Assembly: GCA_002163245.1 (NCBI GenBank)
Contig: MAAL01000185.1
Location: forward strand, 43,369 to 107,368
Length of the DNA: 64,000 bases
Direction of reading: 5' to 3'
DNA from: Gammaproteobacteria bacterium 42_54_T18
Lineage (GTDB): Bacteria; Pseudomonadota; Gammaproteobacteria; Pseudomonadales; Ketobacteraceae
This document shows, piece by piece, positions 18,460-26,650 of the stretch. Position numbers and translations under genes: made by a program. The notes beneath the pieces were generated by a model. That model did no database searches and was not told the origin of the DNA. It saw only the letters and a list, made by a program, of their open reading frames with translations. Positions within the stretch are counted from its first letter, which is position 1; the number at the start of each line of letters is the position of its first letter.

Positions 18460-20373
18460 TTATACAGGCATTGCCGTATCAGTAACCAACTGTGCAATAG
18501 CATCAGCGATATTAGTTACCGTATTAGCTTTACTGCCCAGCTTTCTAATCGCCACTTGTTTGTCGGTAGCTTCGTTTTTACCAACAACCCAAATTTGAGG
18601 GATTTTCTGGTTACTATGCTCGCGAACCTTACGGCCAATTTTCTCGTTACGAATATCAAGCTCCGCACGAATACCAACAGCTTGTAATTGTTTGCGCACT
18701 TCTTCTGCCCAAGGGTCAGCTTCTTCAGTGATTGTCGCAATGACAACCGGAGTAGGCGTTAACCAAAGGGGAAGGTGACCCGCAGTGCTTTCAATAAGCA
18801 TTCCAAGAAAACGTTCTAAAGAGCCCATAACAGCTCTGTGTAACATAACCGGGCGATGACGTTCACCATCGGCTCCCACATATTCAGCGTCCAAACGTTC
18901 CGGCAATACAAAATCAACCTGAAGCGTACCGCACTGCCAATCACGGCCAATTGCGTCTCGTAAGGTGAATTCTAATTTCGGGCCATAGAATGCACCTTCG
19001 CCAGGGTTCATTTCGTATTCTAATCCCGCTAATTCAACCGCTTCTTTCAATGCACCTTCTGCTTTGTCCCAGGTTTCATCACTACCCGCCCGGTTGTCTG
19101 GGCGGTCAGAAAACTTCACTAAGATGTCGTCAAAGCCAAAATCTTTATAAACTTCAATTAAAAACTCGATAAAGTCTTTAGTTTCTTTATTGATCTGGTC
19201 TTCTGTACAGAATATGTGAGCATCATCTTGACCGAATGAGCGAGCACGCATTAAACCGTGTAGTGCGCCGTGAGCTTCGTTGCGATGAAGCATGCTGAAT
19301 TCAGCTAAGCGCAGAGGCAAGTCTCGATAGCTTTTCAAACCTTGCTTAAATATTTGCACATGGCCAGGGCAATTCATTGGTTTAATCGCCATTTCCCCAT
19401 GATCCGTACAACAGGTAAACATATCATCTGCGTACTTGTCCCAGTGACCAGAAGCTTCCCATAATTTGCGATCCATCATCATTGGAGTGCAAACCTCTTG
19501 GTAGCCGACACGTTCCATTTTTTCACCAATATACTGCTGAAGCTTTTTGCGAAGTTTCCAGCCTTTTGGGTGCCAGAACATGCTACCTACGGCTTCAGAT
19601 TGCATGTGAAACAGTTCCATCTCTTTGCCAAGCTTACGGTGGTCACGCTTTTCCGCTTCTTCTAACTGGTGCAAGTAGGCTTTGAGTTCTTTTTTATCGC
19701 GCCATGCAGTGCCGTAGATGCGTTGCAGCTGAGGATTGTTTGCATCGCCACGCCAGTATGCACCAGCAATTTTCATTATCTTAAAAAATTTACCGAGCTT
19801 GCTTGTACTTGGTAAATGGGGCCCACGACAAAGGTCGATAAAGTCGCCTTGACGGTATAGAGTGATAGTTTCTGATTCAGGGAGGTCTTGAATAAGCTCA
19901 GCTTTAAAGCTTTCGCCTTTTTCCTCGAAAAACTTGATAGCTTCATTGCGATCCCAGACTTCACGAATGATGTCGTCAGCTCGATCAACAATCGCAAACA
20001 TGTGTTTTTCAATTTTCTCTAGATCATCAGGGGTGAACGACTCTTCACGGAAAAAGTCATAATAGAATCCATTTTCAATGGCAGGGCCGATAGTGACTTG
20101 AGTTTCAGGATAAAGCTCCTTGACCGCTTGCGCCATTACGTGAGCTGCATCGTGGCGAATAAGCTCCAAAGCTTCAGGTTGGTTACGTGTGATGATACGA
20201 ACCGTAGTATTGGTGTCCAATGTGGTGCTTAGATCTAGCATCTCGTCGTTTATGGCGATAGCAACGGCTTGTTTCGCAAGGCCGGGACCAATATCAGCGG
20301 CTAATTCTAAGCCGGTAATCGGGTTTTCAAAGCTTCGAACACTGCCGTCTGGCAGGGTGATTTCAATGGACAT
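18460..20373 (-). CDS. thrS: Threonyl-tRNA synthetase (alphaproteobacterial-like)
   Basis: Charges tRNA-Thr and edits Ser-tRNA-Thr. 637 aa, complete: N-terminal TGS domain ([13 protein letters not shown]), editing domain ([18 protein letters not shown]), class II core with zinc ligands C335 (MNCPGH), H386 (DDAH) and a later His ([16 protein letters not shown]), and an anticodon domain. Motif 2 reads HRNEAHG and RARSFGQDD where most ThrRS have HRNEPSG and RVRGFTQDD. Wording such as [27 protein letters not shown] and [21 protein letters not shown] recalls alphaproteobacterial enzymes. It is not followed by infC-rpmI-rplT, the usual gammaproteobacterial arrangement. It could be a replacement or a second, inhibitor-tolerant copy. 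Confidence 0.95.
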   Translation of the reverse strand: MSIEITLPDGSVRSFENPITGLELAADIGPGLAKQAVAIAINDEMLDLSTTLDTNTTVRIITRNQPEALELIRHDAAHVMAQAVKELYPETQVTIGPAIENGFYYDFFREESFTPDDLEKIEKHMFAIVDRADDIIREVWDRNEAIKFFEEKGESFKAELIQDLPESETITLYRQGDFIDLCRGPHLPSTSKLGKFFKIMKIAGAYWRGDANNPQLQRIYGTAWRDKKELKAYLHQLEEAEKRDHRKLGKEMELFHMQSEAVGSMFWHPKGWKLRKKLQQYIGEKMERVGYQEVCTPMMMDRKLWEASGHWDKYADDMFTCCTDHGEMAIKPMNCPGHVQIFKQGLKSYRDLPLRLAEFSMLHRNEAHGALHGLMRARSFGQDDAHIFCTEDQINKETKDFIEFLIEVYKDFGFDDILVKFSDRPDNRAGSDETWDKAEGALKEAVELAGLEYEMNPGEGAFYGPKLEFTLRDAIGRDWQCGTLQVDFVLPERLDAEYVGADGERHRPVMLHRAVMGSLERFLGMLIESTAGHLPLWLTPTPVVIATITEEADPWAEEVRKQLQAVGIRAELDIRNEKIGRKVREHSNQKIPQIWVVGKNEATDKQVAIRKLGSKANTVTNIADAIAQLVTDTAMPV

Positions 20374-20647
20374 GGTGGTTCCTGAATAATGTCAAACCAA
20401 AGTAAAGGGTGTGGCCTAGTATATTAAACCGTAATTGTAGATATCGCTGTGGTTACAGGTAGTGCTACGTAAGGTAGAGTATAAGGCAAACGAACACGAA
20501 ATTTTATAACAGAATGGCTATTAGCTAAAGGCATTTCGTAAGGTGGTGCTAGACGCAATTAAATATGGTCACTTTTGTGATGGCTAAGATAGAGATTGTT
20601 GTGATCGTTTGATATGTATGTTGAAGAATGGAAACTAGGAGGTGTTT

Positions 20648-21067
20648 ATGGCTGAGCAAGCAGTATCAGTGAAAGTGCGCATGGAAGGGAAGAACCTTGT
20701 TATTGCATATCTGCTTTGGTGGTTTTTGGGTGCTTTGGGTGGCCATCGATTTTATCTCGGTCGGGTCAAAACGGCAGTTGCTCAGTTGTTATTGTTTTCA
20801 GTGGGTACCATGACTGCATTTGTCATTTTTGGCTGGATTCTTTTGTTTGCTTGGTTTGTTTGGTGGGCGATGGATGTTTATTTAACCTATCGTATGGTCA
20901 CAGAGGAAAATGAGAGGCTGGGGGTGACGGATGCTAGTTTTTCATTGGTAAAGGAGGGTGGGGTGGGCGACGATCTAGATCAGTTGGAGAAATTACATGA
21001 TTTGTATGAAAAAGGGGTAATGACAAAAGAGCAGTATGAGTCTCAAAAAGCCAAGTTATTACCTTAA
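20648..21067 (+). CDS. TM2-domain membrane protein with C-terminal SHOCT motif
   Basis: 139-aa small membrane protein of unknown function. The start at ATG 20648 follows a strong GGAGGTG. The TM2 domain has two TM helices joined by the family signature GGHRFYLGR near residues 33-41. The C-terminus, DQLEKLHDLYEKGVMTKEQY...AKLL, is a typical SHOCT motif (short helix-turn-helix often at the ends of membrane or oligomeric proteins). The last residues are LLP. It is transcribed alone, divergent from thrS and convergent with the T-fold gene. Confidence 0.88.
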   Translation: MAEQAVSVKVRMEGKNLVIAYLLWWFLGALGGHRFYLGRVKTAVAQLLLFSVGTMTAFVIFGWILLFAWFVWWAMDVYLTYRMVTEENERLGVTDASFSLVKEGGVGDDLDQLEKLHDLYEKGVMTKEQYESQKAKLLP

Positions 21068-21182
21068 TGTCCAATTTAGCCTAACCAATTATTAAGCTTT
21101 GCCATTGTAATATTTTCCATTCTCAATAATAGTCAGTGTTAGTTGTTAGTCTTTTTGGAGAGCGATGGGGAGAGTCTGGTGC

Positions 21183-22028
21183 TTATGCTGTTCCAATAGA
21201 GCCTTTTAGCACGCCTTCATAAGCAAAAACCTGGATGTCGCAACCTGGTTTTTGTTTTTTGATATACTTTGCAATATGCTCTGCTAAGTATTCAACAGTA
21301 GAGTCAGTGTTGATTACATAACAGCAGCGAGAGGGCAGTGTTAATTCAAAGCGACCCTGAGGAGCGATGTAGGAAAACTTGGTCTGTGTACTGTTAGTAT
21401 TTTCTTGGCAAACGTCTTCTTCGGTTCCAATATAAATATCTTTCCAGCGTTGCGCCCAGAATGTTTCAAGGGTTGAGTTACGTTCGCCATCGATCAATAT
21501 TTCAATACGGGAGCGGTGACCATGAGCAATGCGCTGGCAATTGCCATCATGTTTTTTTAGGCCATGGCTGTAGTGATAAAATGCGCCCTCAATCTCTTCT
21601 GGTCTAAGAGTGATATGGATATCAGTTACATTAGACGGTAGCAGTTGTTTGAGCTTACTTTCCATGAGTTGGGAAATGTTTTCAGGGGAGATATTATTGC
21701 ACGGTAGTAATTCAGCGCCAGAAGGGGGAGATAGGTGTTTATACTCTCCGCCCTGATTGTCTTGCCAGCTGATGCTAAGACCTTCGTCATCAATGTCAGA
21801 GTGAAGTTGCTTCAGTCCTTTGGGTACTAATAAGCGGTGGTCGTATAACTCATCAATAGCATGTTTGATTTGTTTTTTGACATGGCCAAAGTCAAAAACC
21901 ATACCCTGGTGGTCCAAGTTGCCGTGTAGTACCACATCAACTATCCAGCTTTCACCTAGAATGCCTCGGTCAGCATCAACGTAGGAGAAATCCATTACAG
22001 TTAGGTGTTTTACAAAAAGCGCGGGCAT
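21183..22028 (-). CDS. Tandem T-fold protein of the PTPS / 6-carboxytetrahydropterin synthase family (QueD-like)
   Basis: 281 aa, about twice a normal QueD. The first half (residues 5-145) has GMVFDFGHVKKQIKHAIDE and LYDHRLLVP, which match the second part of a PTPS domain, but lacks the zinc-binding His-Gly-His. The second half has a plausible zinc triad: H155 (YSHGLKKH), H169 and H171 (IAHGHRSRIEI), a nearby Cys (C164) and the conserved Glu (E271, FAYEGVL). One domain is thus probably catalytic and one structural. Substrate could be dihydroneopterin triphosphate (queuosine or pterin synthesis), and folE2 lies about 4.5 kb away. No queC, queE or queF is nearby, so a folate or tetrahydropterin role is equally possible. 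Confidence 0.8.
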   Translation of the reverse strand: MPALFVKHLTVMDFSYVDADRGILGESWIVDVVLHGNLDHQGMVFDFGHVKKQIKHAIDELYDHRLLVPKGLKQLHSDIDDEGLSISWQDNQGGEYKHLSPPSGAELLPCNNISPENISQLMESKLKQLLPSNVTDIHITLRPEEIEGAFYHYSHGLKKHDGNCQRIAHGHRSRIEILIDGERNSTLETFWAQRWKDIYIGTEEDVCQENTNSTQTKFSYIAPQGRFELTLPSRCCYVINTDSTVEYLAEHIAKYIKKQKPGCDIQVFAYEGVLKGSIGTA

Positions 22029-22328
22029 AGTCAGGAGGCCTGTTGGGGAATTAGTGGTCTTGGTAAAGGCGTATAGTAACTGAAACCGGGTTTAATAGTA
22101 ATGCGATTGTTATGCGGTGGGGCTCGCACTTAAACAAGCTTATGTTTGCTTAATCAGTAAGGTTGTTTATAAGTTAGGGCTTGTGAATTGAAGGGTTTAT
22201 CAAATAAGAGGGGGGCCTGTTACGACGTTACGACTGATGTTGGTATTTATTGATTCAGATAATTGACCTATTTCGTCAGCCCGTTATGATAGCGACGAAA
22301 TTGCTAGGGGCAATTAGGAGCAAAAAGC
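22029..22328. other. Divergent intergenic region upstream of the NDH-like gene
   Basis: 300 bp with no gene. The right-hand end holds a clear promoter with an overlapping inverted repeat (see separate entry). The left part, upstream of the T-fold gene, shows no recognisable element. Confidence 0.5.
22263..22301 (+). promoter_or_regulatory. Sigma-70 promoter with overlapping inverted repeat (candidate operator)
   Basis: TTGACC (22263-22268), 16-bp spacer, TATGAT (22285-22290), about 40 bp before the NDH-like start. An exact 8-bp inverted repeat, ATTTCGTC (22270-22277) and GACGAAAT (22294-22301), brackets the -10 box with a 16-bp gap, the geometry expected for a dimeric repressor. The start codon at 22329 has a TAGGAG ribosome-binding site. 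Confidence 0.6.
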
Positions 22329-23558
22329 ATGTTAGGTTTTGGGAGTAAGCCACGAGTCTGTATCGTGGGAGCGGGGTTTGCGGGGCTTAATGCCGCACAG
22401 CAATTAAAGTCTTCAAAGTATGACGTGACAGTCATTGATAGTGAGCCATTTATTGAGTGGCTACCTAATCTGCATGAGATTATTTCTGGGCGTAAAGATG
22501 GTGATGAGCTGAGGTTAAGCCGTAAGCGTATTATCGCTCGATTGGGGCATCGCTTTTGTCAAAACACGGTGGTAGACATCAGTTGTACATCACTAATGTT
22601 GGATTCTGGCGATATGATTGCTTTTGATGCCTGCGTTGTTGCGACAGGGGGGCTTGATGACTTCTCTGGAGTGTCAGGCGCTAAGCAGTTTGCCTATTCA
22701 GCGAAAAGCGTGGCCGGTTGCCAACATATAGCTAAAGTAATGCGCAGGGCGACCCTGGGGCACCGTACATTAAAAGTGACGGTGGTTGGTGCGGGTGCTG
22801 AAGGAGTGGAGGTGTTGGGGGAGGCGTTACGTGCCTATCGTTATCGCCCGCAATTTGAGTTTCAAATGGTTGATGCTAGCAAGCATATCCTGCCTCAGTG
22901 TGCTGGGAATTTGGATAATGCTGTACGTCGACATGTTGAAAAGTTAAGTGTCGACTTTTGCATGGGTAACGGTGTTACGTCCGTGGAGAAGGAGGGGTTA
23001 TATCTTCAAAACGGAGAGGCGATTGCAAGTGATCTGACGATATGGGCTGCTGGCGTGTTACCTACGCCATTATTAAACGTTCCTGCTCATGAGGCTGCAG
23101 CCCCGCGGCAGTGGGGGCGTGTTTCTAACACCTTTCAGAGCCACCGTTTCGAAAGTGTATTTGTTGTGGGAGATGCAGCAGACATGCCCCCCATCATGGC
23201 AAAAGAAGCTTTTCATGCTATTGATATGGGGCGTTTTGTGGCAATGAATGTTGAGCGCCTATTATCCGGTAAACGTTTAAAGCGTTTTGACCCGACAACA
23301 AAACCCCAAGTTGTTAGTTTTGGTGACCTTGATACTTTTATGGTTTTTAATGGGTTTTCTGTGTCTTCCTCGATGCTTGGGGCAGCAAAGGAGATGGTAT
23401 ATACATTAGGTTTACTACAACTTAGTCCACCGACAAACCCTAAGGACTTTGTGAATGCTCTGGATGTTTTTCAGCGTAGTATGCGTAGGGTTTATTTACC
23501 GACACTTAACCCTGTGAGCATAGTAGGCAAATTAACTCGCGCTCGGTTGTTGACGTAA
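22329..23558 (+). CDS. NAD(P)/FAD-dependent oxidoreductase, type II NADH dehydrogenase-like
   Basis: Single-chain flavoprotein that probably oxidises NADH and passes electrons to quinone or another acceptor. 409 aa. FAD-binding Rossmann motif VGAGFAGLNAA near residue 13, ATGG at the end of the first FAD segment, the NAD-binding Rossmann motif VVGAGAEGVEVLGEALR near residue 158, and the second FAD motif VFVVGDAADMP near residue 278. It lacks an obvious C-terminal amphipathic or TM anchor, so the membrane link is uncertain; sulfide:quinone and carotenoid-type relatives share the fold. The stop overlaps the start of the following def gene by one base, so the two are translationally coupled. Confidence 0.85.
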   Translation: MLGFGSKPRVCIVGAGFAGLNAAQQLKSSKYDVTVIDSEPFIEWLPNLHEIISGRKDGDELRLSRKRIIARLGHRFCQNTVVDISCTSLMLDSGDMIAFDACVVATGGLDDFSGVSGAKQFAYSAKSVAGCQHIAKVMRRATLGHRTLKVTVVGAGAEGVEVLGEALRAYRYRPQFEFQMVDASKHILPQCAGNLDNAVRRHVEKLSVDFCMGNGVTSVEKEGLYLQNGEAIASDLTIWAAGVLPTPLLNVPAHEAAAPRQWGRVSNTFQSHRFESVFVVGDAADMPPIMAKEAFHAIDMGRFVAMNVERLLSGKRLKRFDPTTKPQVVSFGDLDTFMVFNGFSVSSSMLGAAKEMVYTLGLLQLSPPTNPKDFVNALDVFQRSMRRVYLPTLNPVSIVGKLTRARLLT

Positions 23559-24109
23559 TGAGTGAAATGAAAATGAGTAAAGCAAGAGTGGGTGTAGCGG
23601 AGCTTGGTAATCCTATTTTGCGGGTACAGGCAGAGAAGGTTGTGTCATTCGCGGGGAGCGGGGCTGAAACTTCGAGGCTTTTGTATATCGTAGAACAAAT
23701 GCGAGAGGTGATGCAGGATAGGGATGGCGTGGGAATTGCGGCCCCCCAGATTGGCATATCACAACAGATTCTAATTATTGCTTCTCGTCCAAATGAACGT
23801 TATCCCGAGGCGCCATTTATTGAACCGGTGGTGATGATAAACCCGATAATAAACAGTAAGTCATCACAAACTGAAAAGGGTTGGGAGGGGTGTTTGAGTG
23901 TGCCTGGTATTCGAGGTTATGTGTCTCGAGCTGTGCAGGTTAATGTGAGTTTTGTTGATATGGATGGAGCACCTCAGTGCTGGGGTTTAGAAGGCTTTCC
24001 TGCGCGTATATTCTTGCACGAATATGATCATTTGATTGGATTGACGTTTTTGGATCGAATTGACAGTGTTGCAGACCTAATCTCTGAAAATGAGCTGGCA
24101 AAGCGATAA
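23558..24109 (+). CDS. def: Peptide deformylase (secondary, non-fmt-linked)
   Basis: Removes the formyl group from the N-terminal Met of new proteins. 183 aa. All three family motifs are present: GVGIAAPQIG, EGCLSVPG (Cys metal ligand) and HEYDH (two His ligands and the catalytic Glu). The usual housekeeping def is next to fmt; this copy instead overlaps the flavoprotein gene (TAATG), so it is probably a paralogue. The internal wording (ASRPNERYPEAP and LIGLTFLDRI) fits the second PDF class common in marine gammaproteobacteria. A second in-frame ATG at codon 4 or 6 could also be used. Confidence 0.92.
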   Translation: MSEMKMSKARVGVAELGNPILRVQAEKVVSFAGSGAETSRLLYIVEQMREVMQDRDGVGIAAPQIGISQQILIIASRPNERYPEAPFIEPVVMINPIINSKSSQTEKGWEGCLSVPGIRGYVSRAVQVNVSFVDMDGAPQCWGLEGFPARIFLHEYDHLIGLTFLDRIDSVADLISENELAKR

Positions 24110-24154
24110 ACGATTTGACCTAATTGCGGTGTCGGCTTAACTAAGGGTTGGACA

Positions 24155-25609
24155 TTAAACGTGTAATTTTTTTAGAAACTCTTGTTGTTCTTCTTTGTTA
24201 GGGATATTGCCTGCGACTCGGAGGAGAAAGTCTTCAAACGTTGTAGATTTTTTTGCGTCACGTTTTGCTAGTCGACTAGCTAGTGGTCCAACGTAGAATA
24301 CTAACGCTTCGGCCACTTTTTTGATGTCATCTGCCGAAATGCTTTTTGTCTCTTGAGGTGAAGCTTTGGGAGTGATAGACGAATCGGCAGTATTATTTTC
24401 GAGGCCAAAAATTAGAGATGCGGATGTTCTGCCCCCTGATGTTGTATTGCTCGTTGAGGTGGCATTGCTACCCGTGTTGGCTCTGTATATGCCTGATGAT
24501 GTTAGGTTTTGAATGAACTCTTGCCGCTCTTGTTCTGTGGGAATGTGTTGCGCCAGTATTTGAGATAAACCCTCCATGGTTTGGCTTTTTTTGCTGGATT
24601 TCTTCACTAAATAATGTGCCATAGGGCCAACATATTTTGCTAGTGTTTGCTCTAAAGATCCTAGTATCTCAGCGTTCCATACGCTGGAAGACGTTTCGAG
24701 TTTAGAGGGCGTGGAGGACGCTGCTGCAGATGCCACAATTGTTTTTGCTGTGGGGGAGATATAAAAGCTGGTCTTTGCATCAGCCAATTCCATATCGTCA
24801 ATGTCACGAAGCCTTTTAATAAAATCAGCTGCTGTTTGAAATCGTGTTTCTGCTAATGGTTGAAGTGCTTTTCGTAGAATGGGTTTTATTGAATTAATGC
24901 TTTGAACAGAAAGGTGCCCGTGTACATCAAGAGAATCTATGGTTTCGTTAAGGCTTAAGCCTCGGACGGGGCGCTGCTGGGTGAGTAGCTCGTAAAACAG
25001 GACACCGACGCTATAGAGATCTGAGCGTTGGTCAACTTGCAGTCCCTGCAATCCCTCTGGGGACATGTAGTTGGGTGTGCCAACCATAAAACCTGTACTG
25101 GTTAAGTCGGATGTATCAAGTCTAGCGACACCAAAATCCGAAACTTTTACAGTACCGTCTTCCAGTAAAATAATGTTTGCGGGTTTAATATCGCGATGGA
25201 CGACCCCTTTACTGTGGGCATGTTCTAGGGCTTGTAATATCTGGATTGTAATATCCGCAGCAACAGCAAGTGAGTATTGGGAATCACTTTGTAACTGTGC
25301 TTTAAGCTCGACTCCGTTCACAAACTCCATAGCAATGTATGGCCGTTCATCATAAAAGCCAAAGTCAAACACGCTAACAATATTAGGGTGCAGGCAGCGA
25401 GCGGCTGCTTTGGCTTCCTGCTGGAATCGAACCGTAAGATCGTCTCCTAAGTCTCCTTCTAATAGGTGTGTGTGAAGTACCTTAACGGCTACATGACGCT
25501 CAATTTGAGCATCTAGACCTTTATATACGATACCCATGGCACCTTTGCCAAGCACCTTTTCTATCTCATACTTGGCGATCCGCGTGGGAGTTGCTTGTTG
25601 CTTGCTCAT
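24155..25609 (-). CDS. Ser/Thr protein kinase with two copies of a C-terminal ~50-aa module
   Basis: Hanks-type kinase, 484 aa, soluble (no TM helix). Catalytic motifs: GKGAMGIVYKG, AVKVL (K43), HRDIKPANIIL (D140), DFG (158-160), GTPNYMSPE and a subdomain XI Arg. After residue 275 is a Ser/Thr-rich linker. Two similar segments follow, residues ~318-370 and ~430-484, each with [A/F]KYVGPMA or FYVGPLA, a basic KKS patch, an aromatic/acidic helix, and IPxxxExQEFxxxL. The repeats look like an internal duplication of a protein-protein docking domain, perhaps the DUF8082 type. It lies 37 bp downstream of the haem-sensor gene on the same strand, so that protein is its likely input. No phosphatase gene is next to it. 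Confidence 0.92.
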   Translation of the reverse strand: MSKQQATPTRIAKYEIEKVLGKGAMGIVYKGLDAQIERHVAVKVLHTHLLEGDLGDDLTVRFQQEAKAAARCLHPNIVSVFDFGFYDERPYIAMEFVNGVELKAQLQSDSQYSLAVAADITIQILQALEHAHSKGVVHRDIKPANIILLEDGTVKVSDFGVARLDTSDLTSTGFMVGTPNYMSPEGLQGLQVDQRSDLYSVGVLFYELLTQQRPVRGLSLNETIDSLDVHGHLSVQSINSIKPILRKALQPLAETRFQTAADFIKRLRDIDDMELADAKTSFYISPTAKTIVASAAASSTPSKLETSSSVWNAEILGSLEQTLAKYVGPMAHYLVKKSSKKSQTMEGLSQILAQHIPTEQERQEFIQNLTSSGIYRANTGSNATSTSNTTSGGRTSASLIFGLENNTADSSITPKASPQETKSISADDIKKVAEALVFYVGPLASRLAKRDAKKSTTFEDFLLRVAGNIPNKEEQQEFLKKLHV

Positions 25610-25646
25610 TGAATGTTACTTATTTATCCGTGTTGTTTGACATTGC

Positions 25647-26534
25647 TTATTCGTCATCAATGGTCTCATCGAGAAGCTTGACGGCGTTGTCCAGACTGCG
25701 ATGCATGCGATTAAAAGATCGTCCCAAGGATGATATTTCATCGTTCCCTTTTATAACGAGCTCTTCTACCGTAAGGTCGCCTAAACTTACGGCATCTGCT
25801 TTTTTCGACATGGCAGAGACCGGCTTTAGTACAATATAGTGCAGCATGATGTTAAGTAGAATGATAAGCAAAACAAAAACGCCAACCAAGGCAATCATGA
25901 AGGTTATAAATGTGCTATTTGCACGTTTTAGCGGTAATGACATTGGGACGGATACTATTTGTGCACCGATAACCTCGTCTAACTTCCAGCCAAATCCATT
26001 GTTGTCGCCGTAGGTGTTGATTAATGTTTCTGGTGCCTCTGCAGGAGTGCTGTGGCAGCTGAGGCAAGCAGGGTTGGTTATTTTGATGGGACGACTTAAA
26101 TAAAGCTGTGGCCCTGTGGGAGTGTTACGTTCACCAACCAGTTCTTTTTCTGTGTCGTGGTTCCGGAAGTAAGACACAATATCGGTTTCCCATTCGGTGG
26201 CGCGATTGGCTGGGTTTGTGGGGTTTAAAGTGGCTTCTTTGTAGCTGTATTCGGGGTGCTTTTTTTGTAGGCGTTTAATATATTGAGAGGCCGCATAAGC
26301 TGGCACTGTTTGAGAAATGAAGTGACGGCGTTGCTGTACGGCTAATAATGGTTTGACTTCTTTTACCGTGTAACCTCGAACAGCAATGGCGCTTTCCATC
26401 ATAATGCGGGCAGATTGAAGAACTTCTTCTCTGGCGTTGTCGTTTAATAATTTGTTGCTAAATACACCTGCAATGGCTAATCCAGCGCAAATGGCAACAA
26501 ACAGTACCAGGTTGAACTTCATTCTTAAGCCCAT
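25647..26534 (-). CDS. Membrane c-type-haem sensor (DUF3365/Tll0287-like) with HAMP, no output domain
   Basis: 295 aa from ATG 26534, chosen because GAGAGGG is correctly placed; an upstream start at 26558 lacks one. TM helix 1 (residues ~8-30), a periplasmic DUF3365 domain with a c-haem motif CLSCH (157-161), TM helix 2 (~209-233) and a HAMP domain (~234-286) that ends the protein nine residues later (DETIDDE). The family binds haem and senses redox state or ligands; in most proteins HAMP is followed by a kinase or cyclase, which is absent here. The Ser/Thr kinase encoded 37 bp downstream could serve as the separate output. The stop codon is intact and there is no sign of a cut-off kinase domain. 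Confidence 0.88.
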   Translation of the reverse strand: MGLRMKFNLVLFVAICAGLAIAGVFSNKLLNDNAREEVLQSARIMMESAIAVRGYTVKEVKPLLAVQQRRHFISQTVPAYAASQYIKRLQKKHPEYSYKEATLNPTNPANRATEWETDIVSYFRNHDTEKELVGERNTPTGPQLYLSRPIKITNPACLSCHSTPAEAPETLINTYGDNNGFGWKLDEVIGAQIVSVPMSLPLKRANSTFITFMIALVGVFVLLIILLNIMLHYIVLKPVSAMSKKADAVSLGDLTVEELVIKGNDEISSLGRSFNRMHRSLDNAVKLLDETIDDE

Positions 26535-26650
26535 AATTCCCTCTCTTTTGGGTGGCAAAACAGTTTAGTAGATAGTGTGGCAGAGCCCTTCTGTAGCAGG
26601 CACGTTAACAAAATGAATAGTAAAAAGAAATGATAACAACGTATACCCAG

